Positions 36,201-51,200 of a DNA stretch of 64,000 nt are shown piece after piece; the stretch's first letter is position 1; the number at the start of each line of letters is the position of its first letter. The notes below the pieces were generated by a model, which was not told the origin of the DNA, did not search any database, and saw only the letters and a list, made by a program, of their open reading frames with translations. The DNA comes from Flectonema sp. DT1601 (lineage: Eukaryota > Euglenozoa > Diplonemea > Diplonemida > Diplonemidae). The translations under genes and the position numbers were made by a program. The stretch covers positions 641,063 to 705,062 of the forward strand of contig OZ025849.1 in the NCBI GenBank assembly GCA_964019425.1, written 5' to 3'.

Positions 36201-39200
36201 CGACGGTTCGGGATCGATGTCGCAGTCGTTCGGACGTCACCCTCACGGATACTACGGACTGGTGTCAATCTTGAAGGACTGGGTGAAGAACCTTCCTCTG
36301 TCCGGGGAGCTCGCGAACATTGGTGCGGCGTCGACGCTGACTCAGAAGACGAGAGTTGGGTTCGTTCAGTTCTCGGGTCACCCGCAATACAGCGATCCTG
36401 CGACTGGTGTGTGGAGCGGTCCGATCGTGAACGACGTTGCGACGACGCCGATGGGAACTGGAGCCGGGGGAAGGATCTCGGGATCCATCACCGAGTTGAA
36501 CGGAGACCTGGCGTGGCACCAGTCGAACTACCTGGATGCCGGTACCTACATCGCGAACGCGTTGATTACCGCGAATGACATGTTCTCGAAGCAGTCGCCG
36601 CAGGACAGCCGTACCAAGGTTTTGATCATCTTCACCGACGGAGTGATCTCTGACATCGACAAGACGTCGACTCCGAAGTCTTCACTGGAAGGGAAGGGAG
36701 TTATGATCTTCGGTATAATGATCCGCAGAGGTGATATTCCATCAAGCGTTGACCTGACGGCTGAGGAGACGCTGAAGAAGATTGCTTCGGAACCGAACCG
36801 AGTGTACAACCTCCAAATTGATGACATTCCGGACGTTCTGTCGAAGGTGTGCGACCCTACCGACAAATGGGGAGCTGAGATTGCGAAGGTTCCAAAGTCG
36901 CAGACGGGAGTGCACTTGCCTTGTCAGTTCTACGTTGAGAAGAAGCCTTGTGATGTGGACCATGGATGTCTGTGGTCGGATGTGCTGTCTTCGTGTACCG
37001 ACAGTGTGTGCATCGGGTACTGCAGCGAGCAGGATTGCGTTGCGGACACGGCGAACCATTGCAAGTGGGAAAACGACGAGTGTGTGAAGTTCAAGCCTTG
37101 CTCGTACACGCAGAAGGTGCAGTGCGAACAAGACACCGAGTGCCGATTCAACGACACGTCGAACGAGTGCGGTGAGAAGCCTTGCACGCACAGCGACGAG
37201 AACAGCTGCGTTGCGGAGACGACGTACGAGTGCGAGTGGGTGCCGGGTACCCAGGAGTGCATTGAGAAGCCTTGCGTGCAGCTGACGGACTCGGGGAGCT
37301 GCGCGGCGGACGCGCAGTGCGAGTGGGACTCGGCGTGCGACAAGGATGTGTGCATCAAGAAGGTGTGCCAGCACGTGGCGATGGACCAGTGTGAACTGGA
37401 CACGCTCTGCGCGTGGGTGGGGAGCGCGTGCCAGCGCAGGACTTGTGGAAACCTCGTCGACGAGAAGTGCTGCGTTGAGGACGAGCAATGCTTCTGGGAC
37501 GTGTCTGCCGCACCGGGAGTTTGCAGAAAGGAGCCGTGTTTGGAGTACAACTCGACGAACTGCAACGACCAACGGGAGTGCCGTCTGGACACTTCCAACA
37601 ACTGCAAGCCGAAGGACTGCGTGAACTACGACCAGTGCTCTTGCGAGGGTGACGCCGACTGCTTCTGGATCGCGGCGGCCCAGACTTGCACGTCGTCAGC
37701 TTACGGACAGTGCCCGACGATGGACATCGTTTTGCTGATCGACGGTGGGGATTCGATGAAGAAGGCGTTCGGGCGTCACCCGTTTGGATTCTACGGGTTG
37801 ACGAACGTGTTGAGGGACTGGATGATGACTCTTCCGTTGAACGGGGAGTCGGGATCGGTCGGTAGCAACTCGAGGAGCGGGACGGACCAGGCGAGAGTGG
37901 CGATCGTGCAGTTCGCGGGAAGTGAAATCTGGGCGCCCGGGAACGAGCGTCAGTACCGAGTGTCGCCACCGGGAGTCGGAACTGGTGGGAGACTGTCGGG
38001 AATGAGGTCGGAGTTGGTTGCCGACTTGGCTGACCACGAAGCGAACTTCATGGGGGCGGACGCGGCCCTGCAGCCGATCCCGAGGAAGACGTACTTGCTT
38101 GGAGGTCTTGCGAAGGCGGCGTCCCTGTTCAAGAACTCGCCTGTCGACCGGACGAAGATCCTCATCATCTTCGCTGACAACGCGATGGACGACAAGAGCG
38201 CGTACGCAACGGCGCAGTCGGAATTGAACCGGCTGCAAGTGAACGTCTTCGGGGCGGTTGTGCGTCCGTACGACGTCCGCGGACCAATCGACACCGGTGC
38301 CGAAAGCGCGTTGACGACGGTGACGTCGAGCGTGCAGTCGGAGCACACGGTCAACAAGCAATTGGACGAGTTGGCTGCGGTGCTCGAAGGTTTGTGCGAT
38401 CCAAGCACCCCGTGGGGCAAATACATCGCCAAGAAGGATGGTGGTGGTAGACAGCCGTGCCCGAACCACAAGGACAAGACTGTCTGCAACAAGGACTCCG
38501 GATGTGCTTGGCATGACCAGACCCTGAGCTGTGGTGACACGCCGTGTTTGACCCACTGCGCGGAGGCAAACTGCACTGCGGACACCATCAACACGTGTGT
38601 CTGGAATTCAACAGTTGGTTGCGAGAAGGAGAAGACTTGCGACCACACCAACCCGGACGACTGCAGAGTCGACGACAAGTGTCAGTACGACGACGTCAGC
38701 AAGAGCTGCGTCGCCAAGAAGTGTGACCACGAGGCGGAGCAGGGTTGCCTTGCGGACCCTGACGTGTGTGTGTGGAACAACCTGAACAAGGTTTGCGGTG
38801 AGAAGCCTTGCAACATCCACGAGGAGCTTGAGTGCAACAATCACATCAACTGCACGTGGAACACGAGTTCGCGGACATGCAACGTCGACAAGTGTCTGTG
38901 GACCAGCGTCGACGAGTGCAACACCGATCCGTACTGCGTGTGGGAAGGTGCAGGTGCAGGTGGTGCGGGAAGTGCTGACCCTTGCGTGCAGAAGAAGTGC
39001 ACGGAGCACATGACGGAGTTGGAGTGCGAGTTGGAAGCAGACTGCGACTGGGACACTTCAATCTCACCGGGGATCTGTCTGGAGACGTACTGCAGACGCT
39101 ACGGAAACGACAGCGGGTCGTGTGACTCCGATGGAAAGTGCATGTTCGAGAACTCGACGGATACTTGTGTGGACAAGGATTGTTCGACGTTTGAAGTTTG

Positions 39201-42200
39201 CAGGTGTCAGAAGGACCCGGAGTGCTTCTGGTCGGCGGATGCGTCCCCTGCGAGCTGCAAGGCTGCGCAGTTCGGAGAATGTCCACAACTGGACATCGTT
39301 GTGATGATTGACGGGTCGGACTCGATGAATTTGGTGTTCGGACGTCACCCGTCTGGTTACGTTGGAGTTATCGAGATGTTGCGTTCTTGGGTATATGGAC
39401 TTCCGCTTTCTGGTGAGAAGGCTGGAGTTCCGTCGACGAAGAACGGAAACACCAGGGTCGGGTTTGTTCAATTCGGAGGTCTCGCACAGTTCCCAACGCA
39501 GAGCGCGAGGAAGGCACCTGCGTCTGTGGGATCGGAGGGGCGGTTGAGCGGAGACAAGATGCAGGCTTTGGGGGACCTGTCGTGGCACGCGAGCAACATT
39601 GTCGGGGGGGAGACGTACATCGCGAGGGGTCTGGACATGGCGGCGGACATGTTCATGGCGTCGCCGAAGGATGGCAGGAAGAGGGTTCTGATCATCCTGA
39701 ACGACGGAAAGATCTTGGACGCGGACTCCCTGACGACACCTCGAAGCAGACTGATCCAAAAGAACGTGTACACGATGGGGGTTGTGATCAGAAGGTTCGA
39801 TGCGCAGTCACCTGTGGACATGGATGCCGAGGGAGCTCTGAAGAAGTTGACGTTCGACCCGGTTACGAAGCAACCTGCCGACGATATGATTACGAACGTG
39901 GTTTTGGATGATTTGATGGCGAAGTTGAACTCCCTGTGCGACCCGACTCAGTTGTGGGGACAGCGCACCGTCGACCGTGTTGGACAGCAGGTCGGTGTGC
40001 ACCGTCCGTGTGGAAACTACCAGGACAAGGTGATGTGCGGGAAGGATGCGGGTTGTGTTTGGAGAGACGTGATCGATGCGTGCGTCGACACTCCGTGCAC
40101 GCTGCACTGCCAGGAGGGTGAGTGCAACACCGACGTGGCGAACAAGTGTGTGTTCGATTCCAGCAGCCAGGTTTGCTCGAAGACCGACACCTGCGCTGCG
40201 CACGACCAGGCGGCATGCAGCTTGGACGCCGAGTGCAAGTTCAACACGACCTCGAACGGGTGTGAGGAGAAGCCTTGCAAGCACACCAACGAAGGGTCGT
40301 GCGTGGCGGACAAGACGTACGAGTGCGAGTGGGTGCCGGGTACCCAGGAGTGCATTGAGAAGCCTTGCGTGCAGCTGACGGACTCGGGGAGCTGCGCGGC
40401 GGACGCGCAGTGCGAGTGGGACTCGGCGTGCGACAAGGATGTGTGCATCAAGAAGGTGTGCCAACACGTGGCGATGGACCAGTGTGAACTGGACACGCTC
40501 TGCGCGTGGGTGGGGAGCGCGTGCCAGCGCAGGACTTGTGGAAACCTCGTCGACGAGAAGTGCTGCGTTGAGGACGAGCAATGCTTCTGGGACGTGTCTG
40601 CCGCACCGGGAGTTTGCAGAAAGGAGCCGTGTTTGGACTACAGTGCGGATACTTGCAACGACTACAAGAATTGCCTGTACGACAGCGGGTCCTCGAGTTG
40701 CCTGCCGAAGGACTGCAGCAAACACGACCAGTGCGGTTGTGGAAGTGACGCCGACTGCTTCTGGGTGCAGGCAGTTCAATCGTGTATCCCACAGATCTAC
40801 GGGCAGTGCCCGACGATGGACATCGTTTTGTTGATCGACGGTGGTGTGTCGATGAAGAGCACCTTCGGACGTCATCCGGTTGGGTTCTACGCGTTGACGA
40901 ACGTTCTCAGGGATTGGATGATGACGCTCCCACTGAACGGGGAGTCGGCGAACGTTGGGGTGAACTCGGTTCCGGACACGGAGCAGGCGCGTTTGGCGAT
41001 CGTGCAGTTTGCCGGTAGCACTGTGTTCGACAAGCCTGGGAACGACGGACAATTCCGAGTGTCATCAGTTGGTACTGGGGGAAGACTCTCTGGAATGAGA
41101 TCCGAATTGATGGCCGATTTCAAGGACCACGAGGACAACTTCATGGGGGCAAACTCAGCTCTGCAGCCAACTCCAACGAAGACCTACTTGTTGGGTGGTT
41201 TGAACAAGGCGGTCAGCATCTTCAAGACTTCACCGGTTGTTCGGATGAAGGTCTTGATCGTGATCACCGATGACGAACTCGATGACAAGGACATGTACCA
41301 GACGGCGCGTGCTGAGTTGGCGCAGATGAACGTGCAGATCTTCGGAGCGGTCGTGCGTGGATTCGATGCCAGCGGACCATCGGACCAAAATGCCGAGAGC
41401 ACCCTCCGCAAGGTGACGACCGAGTCGCAGCTTGAGCACACGGTGAACGTTCAGATTGATGGTTTGGAGGCGGTGTTGAAGAGCATCTGCGACCCATCGC
41501 TGAACTGGGGTAAGGACATTACGAAGTACAAGGTTGTGAAGGAGAGGCAACCTTGCCAGCTGTACCACGACAAGACCAAGTGTAACAAGGACGCTGGGTG
41601 CACCTGGTACGATGACACCCTGAGCTGTGGAGACTCGCTGTGCCTGACTCACTGCAAGTCGGGCAACTGCACTGCCGACCGGGGGAACCTGTGCGTCTGG
41701 AACGCGACGACTGGATGCGAGAAGGAGAAGGTGTGCGACTTCAGCGCAGCCGAATGCGCGAACCACCCGGAGTGCGGTTTTGACGGGAAGAACTGCGTTG
41801 CGAAGACGTGTGACCACGAAAACGAACAGGGATGCCTGGCTGATTCAGACACCTGCGTGTGGAACAACTTGCAAAAGTCTTGCGGAGGGGTGCCTTGTGT
41901 GTACGACGCGGCTGACGAGTGCAACAAGGACGTGAACTGCACCTGGAATGCGACGGGACTGAAGTGCGAGGTGGACAGGTGTCGCTGGACGACGAAGGGT
42001 GAGTGCGAGTCTGACGTGTTCTGTGAGTGGAAGAACCGCCGAAACCAGCCGGAGGAGTGTGTGCAGAAGATCTGCGTTGAGCACGCGGACGAAAACTCGT
42101 GCAGGAGAGACGAGAACTGCGAGTGGGACACTTCGATCGCCCCGGGGATCTGTACCGAGACGTACTGCAGGACGATCTGTGGGGACTCTTGTACCTCGAC

Positions 42201-45200
42201 GGAAAGGATTGCCTGCAATGCCGATGAAAGGTGCATGTCGAGGGACAACAACGGAACGACGAACTGCGTGAACATGAACTGCGACGAGTTGGATGCGTGC
42301 GCTTGCCACGGCGACCTTGCGTGCTTCTACCTCGCGGACGAACAGGCGTGCGTCAACAAGAAGTACGGAGCGTGCCCGACGATGGACATCGTTTTGGTAA
42401 TCGACGGGTCGGGTTCGATGAGCAACTCGTTCGGTAGACATCCTCACGGATTCGACGCGATGATCTCTGGGCTTTCTGAGTGGATCGCGACCCTGCCGCT
42501 GAGCGGGGAGTCTGCGAGCGTGGTGAACCCGGCGCCGGACACTCGCAAGATGAGGGTCGGTGTGGTTCAGTTCAGCGGACGAGTTGAGGCGGGTTCGGTT
42601 GTCGATGCGGCGCTGAAGCCACCCGCGGGAGTCGGTTCGAGCGGGAGAATCACGGGAGCTCTGCAGGAGCTGAAGGATGATCTCGAGTGGCACAGCTCCA
42701 ACTACGCTGCGGAGGGAACGTACGTCGCGGAAGCTCTTGGGGTGGCGGCGACGATGTTCAAGAACACGCCGGTTGGCGCGAAGAGAGCGGTGATCATCAT
42801 CACCGATGGGAAGCTTCAAGACACGCCTGCTGAGATGACGCCGAGAAGGTCGGCTTTGGAGACCCTGGGGGCGCAGGTCTTCGGTATCGTCGTGAGGAGG
42901 TTCCCATCGCAGACCGACGTGGACAGGGATGCCGAGGCGGCGCTGAGGCCGATCACATCCGCTCCGCAGAGCGATCACTTCGTGAACCTGGACATGGATG
43001 ACTTGGTTTCCCAGGACGGTCCGCTGACGAAGTTGTGTGATCCAAATTCCGCATGGGGAAAGAACATCGCTTTGTCGACGGTCGGAGGAGGACTGCACCA
43101 GCCGTGTGCGTTGTACGCGAAGAAGCCAGGTTGCGTTGCGGATGCGGGATGTGCTTGGGGAGACCACACACTGACGTGCTCGGACACCCCATGCATCCTT
43201 CACTGCAACAGCACCGCCTGCGACGACGATGTCGAGAATGCGTGCAGGTGGGACGCGGCTACTTCGAGTTGCTACAAGAAGGACGTTTGCAACGAGCCGA
43301 CCGAGCCGTTGTGCATCTTGAGCAAGGATGACTGCGAGTGGGTTGACAACAGACAGCCTCCGTGCCAGACTCGTGTCTGCAGCCACACCGACGAGATCGG
43401 TTGCCTGGCTGACGTTGTGGGTTGCAAGTGGTCTGACATCACGAAGAAGTGTACGGTCGTTCCTTGCCAAGCAACCGTTCAGTCTGAATGCGTTGGAGGC
43501 TGTGAGTGGAACGCCACCGACGACACCTGCGTTGTGAAGAACTGCCTGTACACCCAGGAACAGGAGTGCAAGGACGACGTTCTCTGCGCGTGGTTCCCTG
43601 TCAACAACACCTGTGCTGAGCGTCCGTGTGCCAAGTACTTGTCTGAGAAGCAGTGTGACGAGCAGCTGCTGTGCAAGTGGGACGTCACGGCGCCACCGGG
43701 CAGTTGCCAGACTCCGTACTGCTCGAGGTTCAACAAGGAGAAGTGTGATGCCGAGCCGGGATGCATTTACAAGACGGGGCTCGTTGTTCCGGGATACCAA
43801 TCGCCTGTCGACGTTTGTGTCGAGAAGAACTGCCGCGACATTCCGAACCCGTGTGCGTGCCAGGCGGATCCGGAATGCTACTGGGCGATCCACAACGGAG
43901 TTGGAGTGTGTGAGGAAGAGAAGTTCGGTCAGTGTCCAACACTTGACATCGTTTTGGTGTTGGATGGTTCTGGATCGATGTCGCAGTCGTTCGGACGTCA
44001 TCCTCACGGATTCTACGCGATGATGGAGATGTTGAAGACTTGGGCCCAGTCGTTGCCGTTGAGCGGAGAAGACGCGACTGTCGGAATCAACTCTGCGTTG
44101 ACTGGAGCTGTTCGTCTCGGAGTTATCCAATTCAGTGGAAACCCAACGATGCTGTCACCTCAGGGAGTAGTGGTCGGGTCGAGCCAGAGGGTTCCACCTG
44201 GAGTCGGAACTGGTGGTCGTCTGTCTGGAGACCTTACCCAGGTGTCGACCGACTTGTTGTGGCAGGAGAACCACTACTTGGCGGAGAGCACTTACATCGA
44301 GGAAGCGCTCGTCGCATCGCTCGACTTGTTCAGCGGATCTCCGCTCGACGGCAGGAAGAAGGTGTTGATAATCATCACTGATGGAGAGCTCAAGGACGCG
44401 GACAGGCTGACTGTTTCCCGTTCAAAGTTGAACCAGGCTGGAGTGATCGTGTTTGGAGCGGTCATCAGAAGGTCGGCTGCGGCCACTCCGACGGATGCTG
44501 CTGCCGAGGCGGCGCTTCTTCCGATTGTGAGCGAACCGAAGGACGGTCACTTTGCGAACTTGATCGTCGATGAGCTGCCGTTGGAGGTTCTGGACACGCT
44601 CTGCGACCGCAACGGAAGATGGGGTAAGTACGTCGTCGACAACGGAGCTGGAAGGCAGCCTTGCCAGTACTACGAATCGCAGTCACCGTGCAACAGAGAC
44701 AAGGGATGCGTGTGGCACGACAGCACATTGTCGTGTGGTAACACCCCTTGCTTCGAGCACTGTGACGAGCAGGTGTGCAATGCCGACACGGTTGAGAAGT
44801 GTCAGTGGGACAACACGCTCGGGCTGTGCTTCAGAATCCCTGTTTGCGACTTCGACACGGAGCAGCAATGTACTGCGGACCCTTACTGCGCTTGGGATGC
44901 GGTCAAGAACTGCACTGAGATCCCATGCAAGCACGAATCCGAGGACAGTTGTTTGAGTGATCCAAAGGGATGCATCTACGATTCGATCAAGAGAACTTGC
45001 TTGCCTGACCCATGTAAGGACAAGCCTGAGCTGGCGTGCTCCCTTCTGTCGCCTCAGTGTGTGTGGGACACTGCTGCGCTGGTTTGCAAGAAGGAGGAGT
45101 GCAACAACTGCGGTGTCGACCACCAGTGCTGCAACGACTACGCGAAGATCTGCGAATGGAACTCGACTGTCTCGAGCTGCCAGCAGAAGAAGTGCGTGGA

Positions 45201-48200
45201 GCACGTTACGGAGTTGGAATGCGCCAACGACAACGCGTGTGAATGGGAAGGAGCGATCTCACCGGGCCACTGTACCCGTACTTACTGTGACAGGTACTCG
45301 AACACCACTGAGTGTGGACTTGACGACAAGTGCAAGTGGGATTTCGGATCGTGCATCAAGGCTGGATGCACCAAGCACACCGAGTCCGGATCGCATTGTG
45401 ATTGCAATGCGGATGCCGAGTGCTTCTGGCACGACAGCACCTGCGTGGACATCAACTTCGGAGCTTGTCCAACGATGGACATCGTGATCCTCCTTGATGG
45501 TTCGACTTCGATGGGAGAGGACTTTGGCACCCACCCTCACGGATTCTATGCCGTGTTGGAAATGGTGAACGACTGGATCATTAACCAGCTTCCGTTGGCC
45601 AATTCACTGGGTCGCTACGGAAAGGCACCAAGGTATGCTGAGGGCCTCGCCCGTGTTGGGTTCGTGCAGTTCTCGGGAGACTCGGCGCTTCTCGAACCGA
45701 ACAAGCCGTTCACGCAGTCGGCAATCTTGTCGATCACCGACACCAGAGGAGGACTGACGGGATACACACCGGAGATCACTCGGGACTTGGACTGGCACCA
45801 GAAGAACTTTGCCGGCAAGGGTACGTACATCGCGGAGTCCCTGAAGAAGGCGGCCACGATCTTGTCGACGAACCCGACCAAGAGCGGTAAGAAGTTGGTG
45901 ATCATCATTTCAGATGGGAAGTTTGAGGACGATCCAATTTACATCACGAAGGGAGTCGATGCCCTGAAGGCGGTTGACGCTTACGTGTTGGGTGTCGTGG
46001 TGAGAAAGTTGATAATCCACACGAAGGTCGACCTCGATGCGGAGGCTTCGCTGAAGTCGATCTCCGACTACGTTGCGAACTTCCGTTTGGACGATGTGAA
46101 GGATGGACTGTTCAAGAAGCTGTGCAGCCCTGAGACTGTTTGGGGGAAGCACTTGGTCTCCGTTGACAGCAACTCTCACGTTCCGTGCGGATTCCACGCG
46201 ATCTCTGACACTTGCAACAAGGACACCGGATGCGGTTGGGATGATTCTTTGACGATCTGCGTTGACAGTCCTTGTCTGTCAATCTGTGACCAGCCTAGTT
46301 GCCTGAAGGCCGTTGCTGACCAATGCGTGTGGGATGGAAGCGAGAAGACTTGCAACAAGATCAGCGTCTGCGGTCACGGTAGCGAGATTGACTGCAACAA
46401 CGACCCGTCTTGTGTGTGGGATGTGACGACTGACAACTGCATCATCACACCGTGTGACCACCACACGGAGGGAGCATGCGACAAGGATCCGGTGGGCTGT
46501 GAGTGGGATTCGAAGAAGGAAAAGTGTTCGACGAAGAAGTGCACGTACACGGGGTCGGCGAACTGCACTGCGGACACCACGTGCATGTGGGACCAGTCGA
46601 GTTCGAGTTGCACCGTGAAGCTGTGCCAGTACACTTCGTACTCGGCTTGTGACGAAGACACACGTTGTAAATGGAAGAACACGACCAAGACCTGTGAGCA
46701 GAAACCTTGCCTCGAGCACGTCGAGGAATCCGCGTGTGGCGCTGATTCTGAGTGCGAGTGGGACATCAGCGCGTCGCCTGCATTCTGCAAGCCAACCGAG
46801 TGTTCGAGATGGAAGACCGAGACGTCGTGCACCCTCGACACTGGCTGTACTTGGGGAGGACCAGTGTCGTCGTCGAGTTCGTCGTCTTCAGCCAAGCAGT
46901 GCGTGAAGAAGAACTGTGATGTGTACGGATCGGATTCCTGCAGCTGCAGATCTGACCCCCACTGTTACTGGCAACCTGAATCCAACGAGTGCGTTGGTGT
47001 CGACTTCGGTGCCTGTCCGGGTATGGACATCGTCGTTGGGTTCTCTGGCCACGAAAAGATGATGGAAACGTACGGCAGATACCCGCACGGATACTCTGGT
47101 CTGCTGGAGATCCTCGCAACGTGGTCGAAGGCTCTTCCGCTCAACAAGGACAGCCACATCGTCGCTGCCGACAAGGCTCTCATGACGGGGATGAGACTCG
47201 GGTACATGCAGTACAGTCTTTCACCACTGACCGGTGACGAGACTACCGCCGTGCGGGGAGTTGGTGCCGAGGGACAGCTGACGGGGAAGATTGCCGAAGC
47301 CCTCGGAGACGTCGACTACTTCAAGAGCCACCACCTCTCTGGGCACACCAACTTGGTAGGACCTTCGTTGGGTTTGGTACTCAACATGTTCAAGAGATCT
47401 CCAGCTGGTAGAAAGAAGATGTTGATCTTGTTTACGGGTCCTGCCATCGACGATTCCGACAGAGTTGCTGATGTTCGTCGTTCACTTGACAGTCTCGGAG
47501 TTCAGGTGTTCACGATCGCATTGAGAAAGTCACCGATGAAGACCGCTGAGGAAATCTCCGCTGAGCCGTCGGTCAGCGGACTGGCATCGGTTGACGTGCA
47601 CGACCACTTTGTTTCTCTCCAGTTGAGTGAAATTGAGGATCAGTTGGCTGACATGTGCTCACCTTCCTCGGACTGGGGTAAGGCCATCTTGGAATTCAGT
47701 GAGAAGCACTCGAAGAAGACCAATCCAAAGACTCGTTCATGTCCGTACTACCAACTTCCATATGAATGCAAGGCTGACCCTGGATGTATGTGGTCTGAGT
47801 CGGTTCTTAACTGCATCACTTCACCTTGTCTCCTGCATGAGTGCAACGAGGCTGCCTGCAACGCTGATACTGACCACCACTGTAAGTGGGACTCCAGCAG
47901 CAAGGCTTGTTTCAAGGACCCGCCATGTCCGGCCACCACTCCGCAAACTTGCGATGCTGTTGGAGGATGCAAGTGGAACGCCGCCAAGCAGAAGTGTTAC
48001 GAGAAGCTTTGCAGCCACAGGTCGGAGCCAAGTTGCTTGTACGACCCTGCGGGTTGTGAATGGGACAGTGCGACTGACAAGTGCACTGTGAAGCCGTGCC
48101 AGCACACTACCAACACCACCTGTCTCAATGATGAGGAATGCTTGTGGATTGAGGGTCCGTCGTCGTTTATTTGTGAGAAGAAGCATTGCACTGGAAAGTC

Positions 48201-51200
48201 ACCGGCGGTCGTCTGCGAGGTGGACAAGCGTTGCGAGTGGGACACCTCAAAATCCACCTGTGAATACAAGAAGTGTCGGGGATACTTGGATGAGGTTTCT
48301 TGTGACCATGACTACGAGTGTCACTGGGACGTTGCGGCATCACCTGCGAAGTGTGACATCAAATACTGTCTGCGTTTTGAGACCGAAGGCACCTGCAACA
48401 CAGAACCGGAGTTCCAGTGTGAGTGGAGTTCAAATGACGGAAAGTGTAAGGAGAGGAACTGCGATGACCTTACCAAGAACCCGTGCAAGTGTGGCTCTGA
48501 ACACGGATGCTTCTGGGACGATGGGTCTTCCACCTGCGTGACTTCCAGTTACGGAGCCTGTCCAACGATGGACATCATTGTGGCTTTCGATGGTTCGGAT
48601 GCGATTACGGGATCATTCGGACGTCATCCAAATGGATTCTACGGTCTGTTGGAAACACTGAGAGACTGGGAGAAGACTCTGCCTCTCGGAACTGTGAAGC
48701 TCGGGTTTGTTCAGTTTGCTGGTCCGAAGTCGGCTCAGAGCTCGATTCCGGGAGTAGGAACGGGAGGTAAGACCAGTGCCAGCAGTAAAGATATTTCTGA
48801 TGATCTTGATTGGCACGAGGCTCACAGAATAAAGGGTTCGAGTGAAGCTCACATTGCCGATGCTTTGGATCTCGCTCAGAGGATGTTTGCGTTGAACAAG
48901 GATCCAGGACACAAGAAGGTCTTACTTGTGATCTCATCTGCTAAGATTGTTGACATCGGTACCAACTTGGTGGAGGCGGAGAAGAAGTTGAAGGGTGATG
49001 GTGTGAAGACCTTTGGAGTAACACTCCGTCCACAAACGGCATTGTTGAAGGATGACCAGGAAGTTCAATCGAGTATGTCATCCATCGTGTATGATTCCAG
49101 CTACCTTGTTAATGTGAAGCTCGATGATTTGAAGTACAAGGTTCTCCAGTCCCTTTGTGATGCGCATTCGTCGTTTGGAAAGAAGATCACGAGCCTCACC
49201 GTGGCGAAGCCTGAGAACCCGTGCCATACATACCTGGAGAAGTTGCGTTGCAACGTTGACATCGCTTGCAGATGGAATGCCGAACAGGCGCAGTGCGCTG
49301 ACTCTGCTTGCCTGAGTCACTGCTCGGAGCTCAACTGTGTCAACGACTACAGCAGTCTGTGCAAATGGGACGCGGGGAGAAACATGTGCTACAAGCAGAG
49401 GTTGTGCAACCACGAGTCGCTTGTTTCGTGCAGCAAGGATCCTGGTTGTAAGTGGGTCTCTTCCTCTGGGGATTCACCGATGTGTGTGGAGAAGTCTTGC
49501 CAGTACGACAACGAGGACGGTTGCAATGACGACAAGGAGGGATGCGAGTGGCACGGTACCAACGAGCATTGCTACCCAAGAGAATGTACTTACACGTCGA
49601 AGGGTGCGTGTAGCAAGGATCCACACTGTGCTTGGGACAGTTTGTTGGAAGACGAGAAGGTTCCTTGGAAGGCGTGCATTGAGGTGCCTTGCGTGACGAC
49701 GACTGACTTCGTGAAGTGTATTTCGGACTACAGGTGCAAGTTCAACCCAGCTGCCACTCAACAGTGCGAGAGGAGGCAGTGCGTCGACCACCCTGATGAG
49801 GTTGAGTGTGGTGAATATCCAAACTGCTACTGGAACACCAAGGCGTCACCGGTGTCGTGTTCCTTGAAGAAGTGCCCTGCGTACGAAGATGACCAGGCGG
49901 GATGTCAGGGAGACGATGAGTGCTTGTGGGTGAACAGCAAGTGTGTTGAGAAGATCTGCAAGTTGATGGACAGGTGCGACTGTTCCAAAGAGAAGGGGTG
50001 CTTCTGGGACACTCGTAATGCTGGAGGTGCCGTGGTTGCACATGGCGCTGACACGGATGGAAGATGTGTCGAAACCGAGTTCGGAGGTTGCCCAGAGATG
50101 GATGTGGTGGTACTGATGGATGGGTCGGGATCGATGTCAAACCACTTTGGACATCACCCTCACGGATACTACGCGATGTTGGAAGCTCTCAGGGATTGGG
50201 TTCGTGCTATTCCACTCACCGGTGAGCGTGCCACTACTCAGGGAGCCAACTCCACAGCGCCAAATGGAGGAATCAGAGTCGGTTTGATCCAATTCTCCAA
50301 GTCTGATGAGGCATTGAGGACGCCAACCAATGTTGGAACTGGTGGAAGACTGTCGGGTGCGATCGATGAGATCCTTGCCGACGTTGGTTGGCATGAGCAC
50401 CACTTCATGGCGTCTTCGACTTACATAGAGAAGGCTCTGGAATTCGCTGACAACATGTTCGGAGGGTCCCCACCGAAGCGTAAGAAGATTCTCTTGGTCT
50501 TAACGGACGGTAAGATCTACGATGCTGGTAAACTGGGAAAGACGAAGGGTTACCTCGGAACAAGAGATGTCGAGATCTTCGGAATTGTGTTGAGAAGGTT
50601 CGAAACCAGTACGACGGTCGACAAGGACGCGGAGGAGACTCTGAAGACGATTGTCACGGCGCCAATTACGGACCACTACATGAACTTGCCGATGGACGAC
50701 TTCAGCAAGGTGCTTTCGGGGATCTGCGACCCGACGACGAAGTTTGGTGGTCAGGTGTTGAAGACGGCTGCGTACGAGCTTCCTTGTATGTTCTACGAAG
50801 ACGTGCGCACTTGTGAAGGAAGCAGCATATGCACTTGGAACACTTCGAATCTCCACTGCGAGGACAGCACGTGCCACAAGTTCTGTGAGGAATCGAAGTG
50901 CACGTCTTACACGGGAGAAGTTTGTGAGTGGGAGACGACGGGGAAGTACTGCCACAAAAAGTTGCCTTGCGTGTACACGGAGGAACAAACCTGCACAGCT
51001 GATGACAAGTGCTACTGGTACCAGGACGATCAGAAGTGTGGTAAGCAGCCTTGCGTGTCTGAAACGACTGAAGATGCGTGCAGGGCCGACAGGTTTGGTT
51101 GTGAATGGGACAGCAGCACTTCCCTGTGCACAGCTTTCCCATGCAAGTATTCGGTTGCTGCGACTTGTACTGCTGATGCTGAGTGTCAGTGGGACGGTGT

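Noticed and set aside
34645-36246. 533-codon antisense open frame
   Set aside because: Same reason: antisense shadow of lectin cassette 3 in the G/C-rich part of the exon.
41845-44130. 761-codon antisense open frame
   Set aside because: It lies antisense to VWA 13-15 coding sequence; Arg/Val/Leu-rich with no domain, a by-product of G/C-ending codons on the sense strand.
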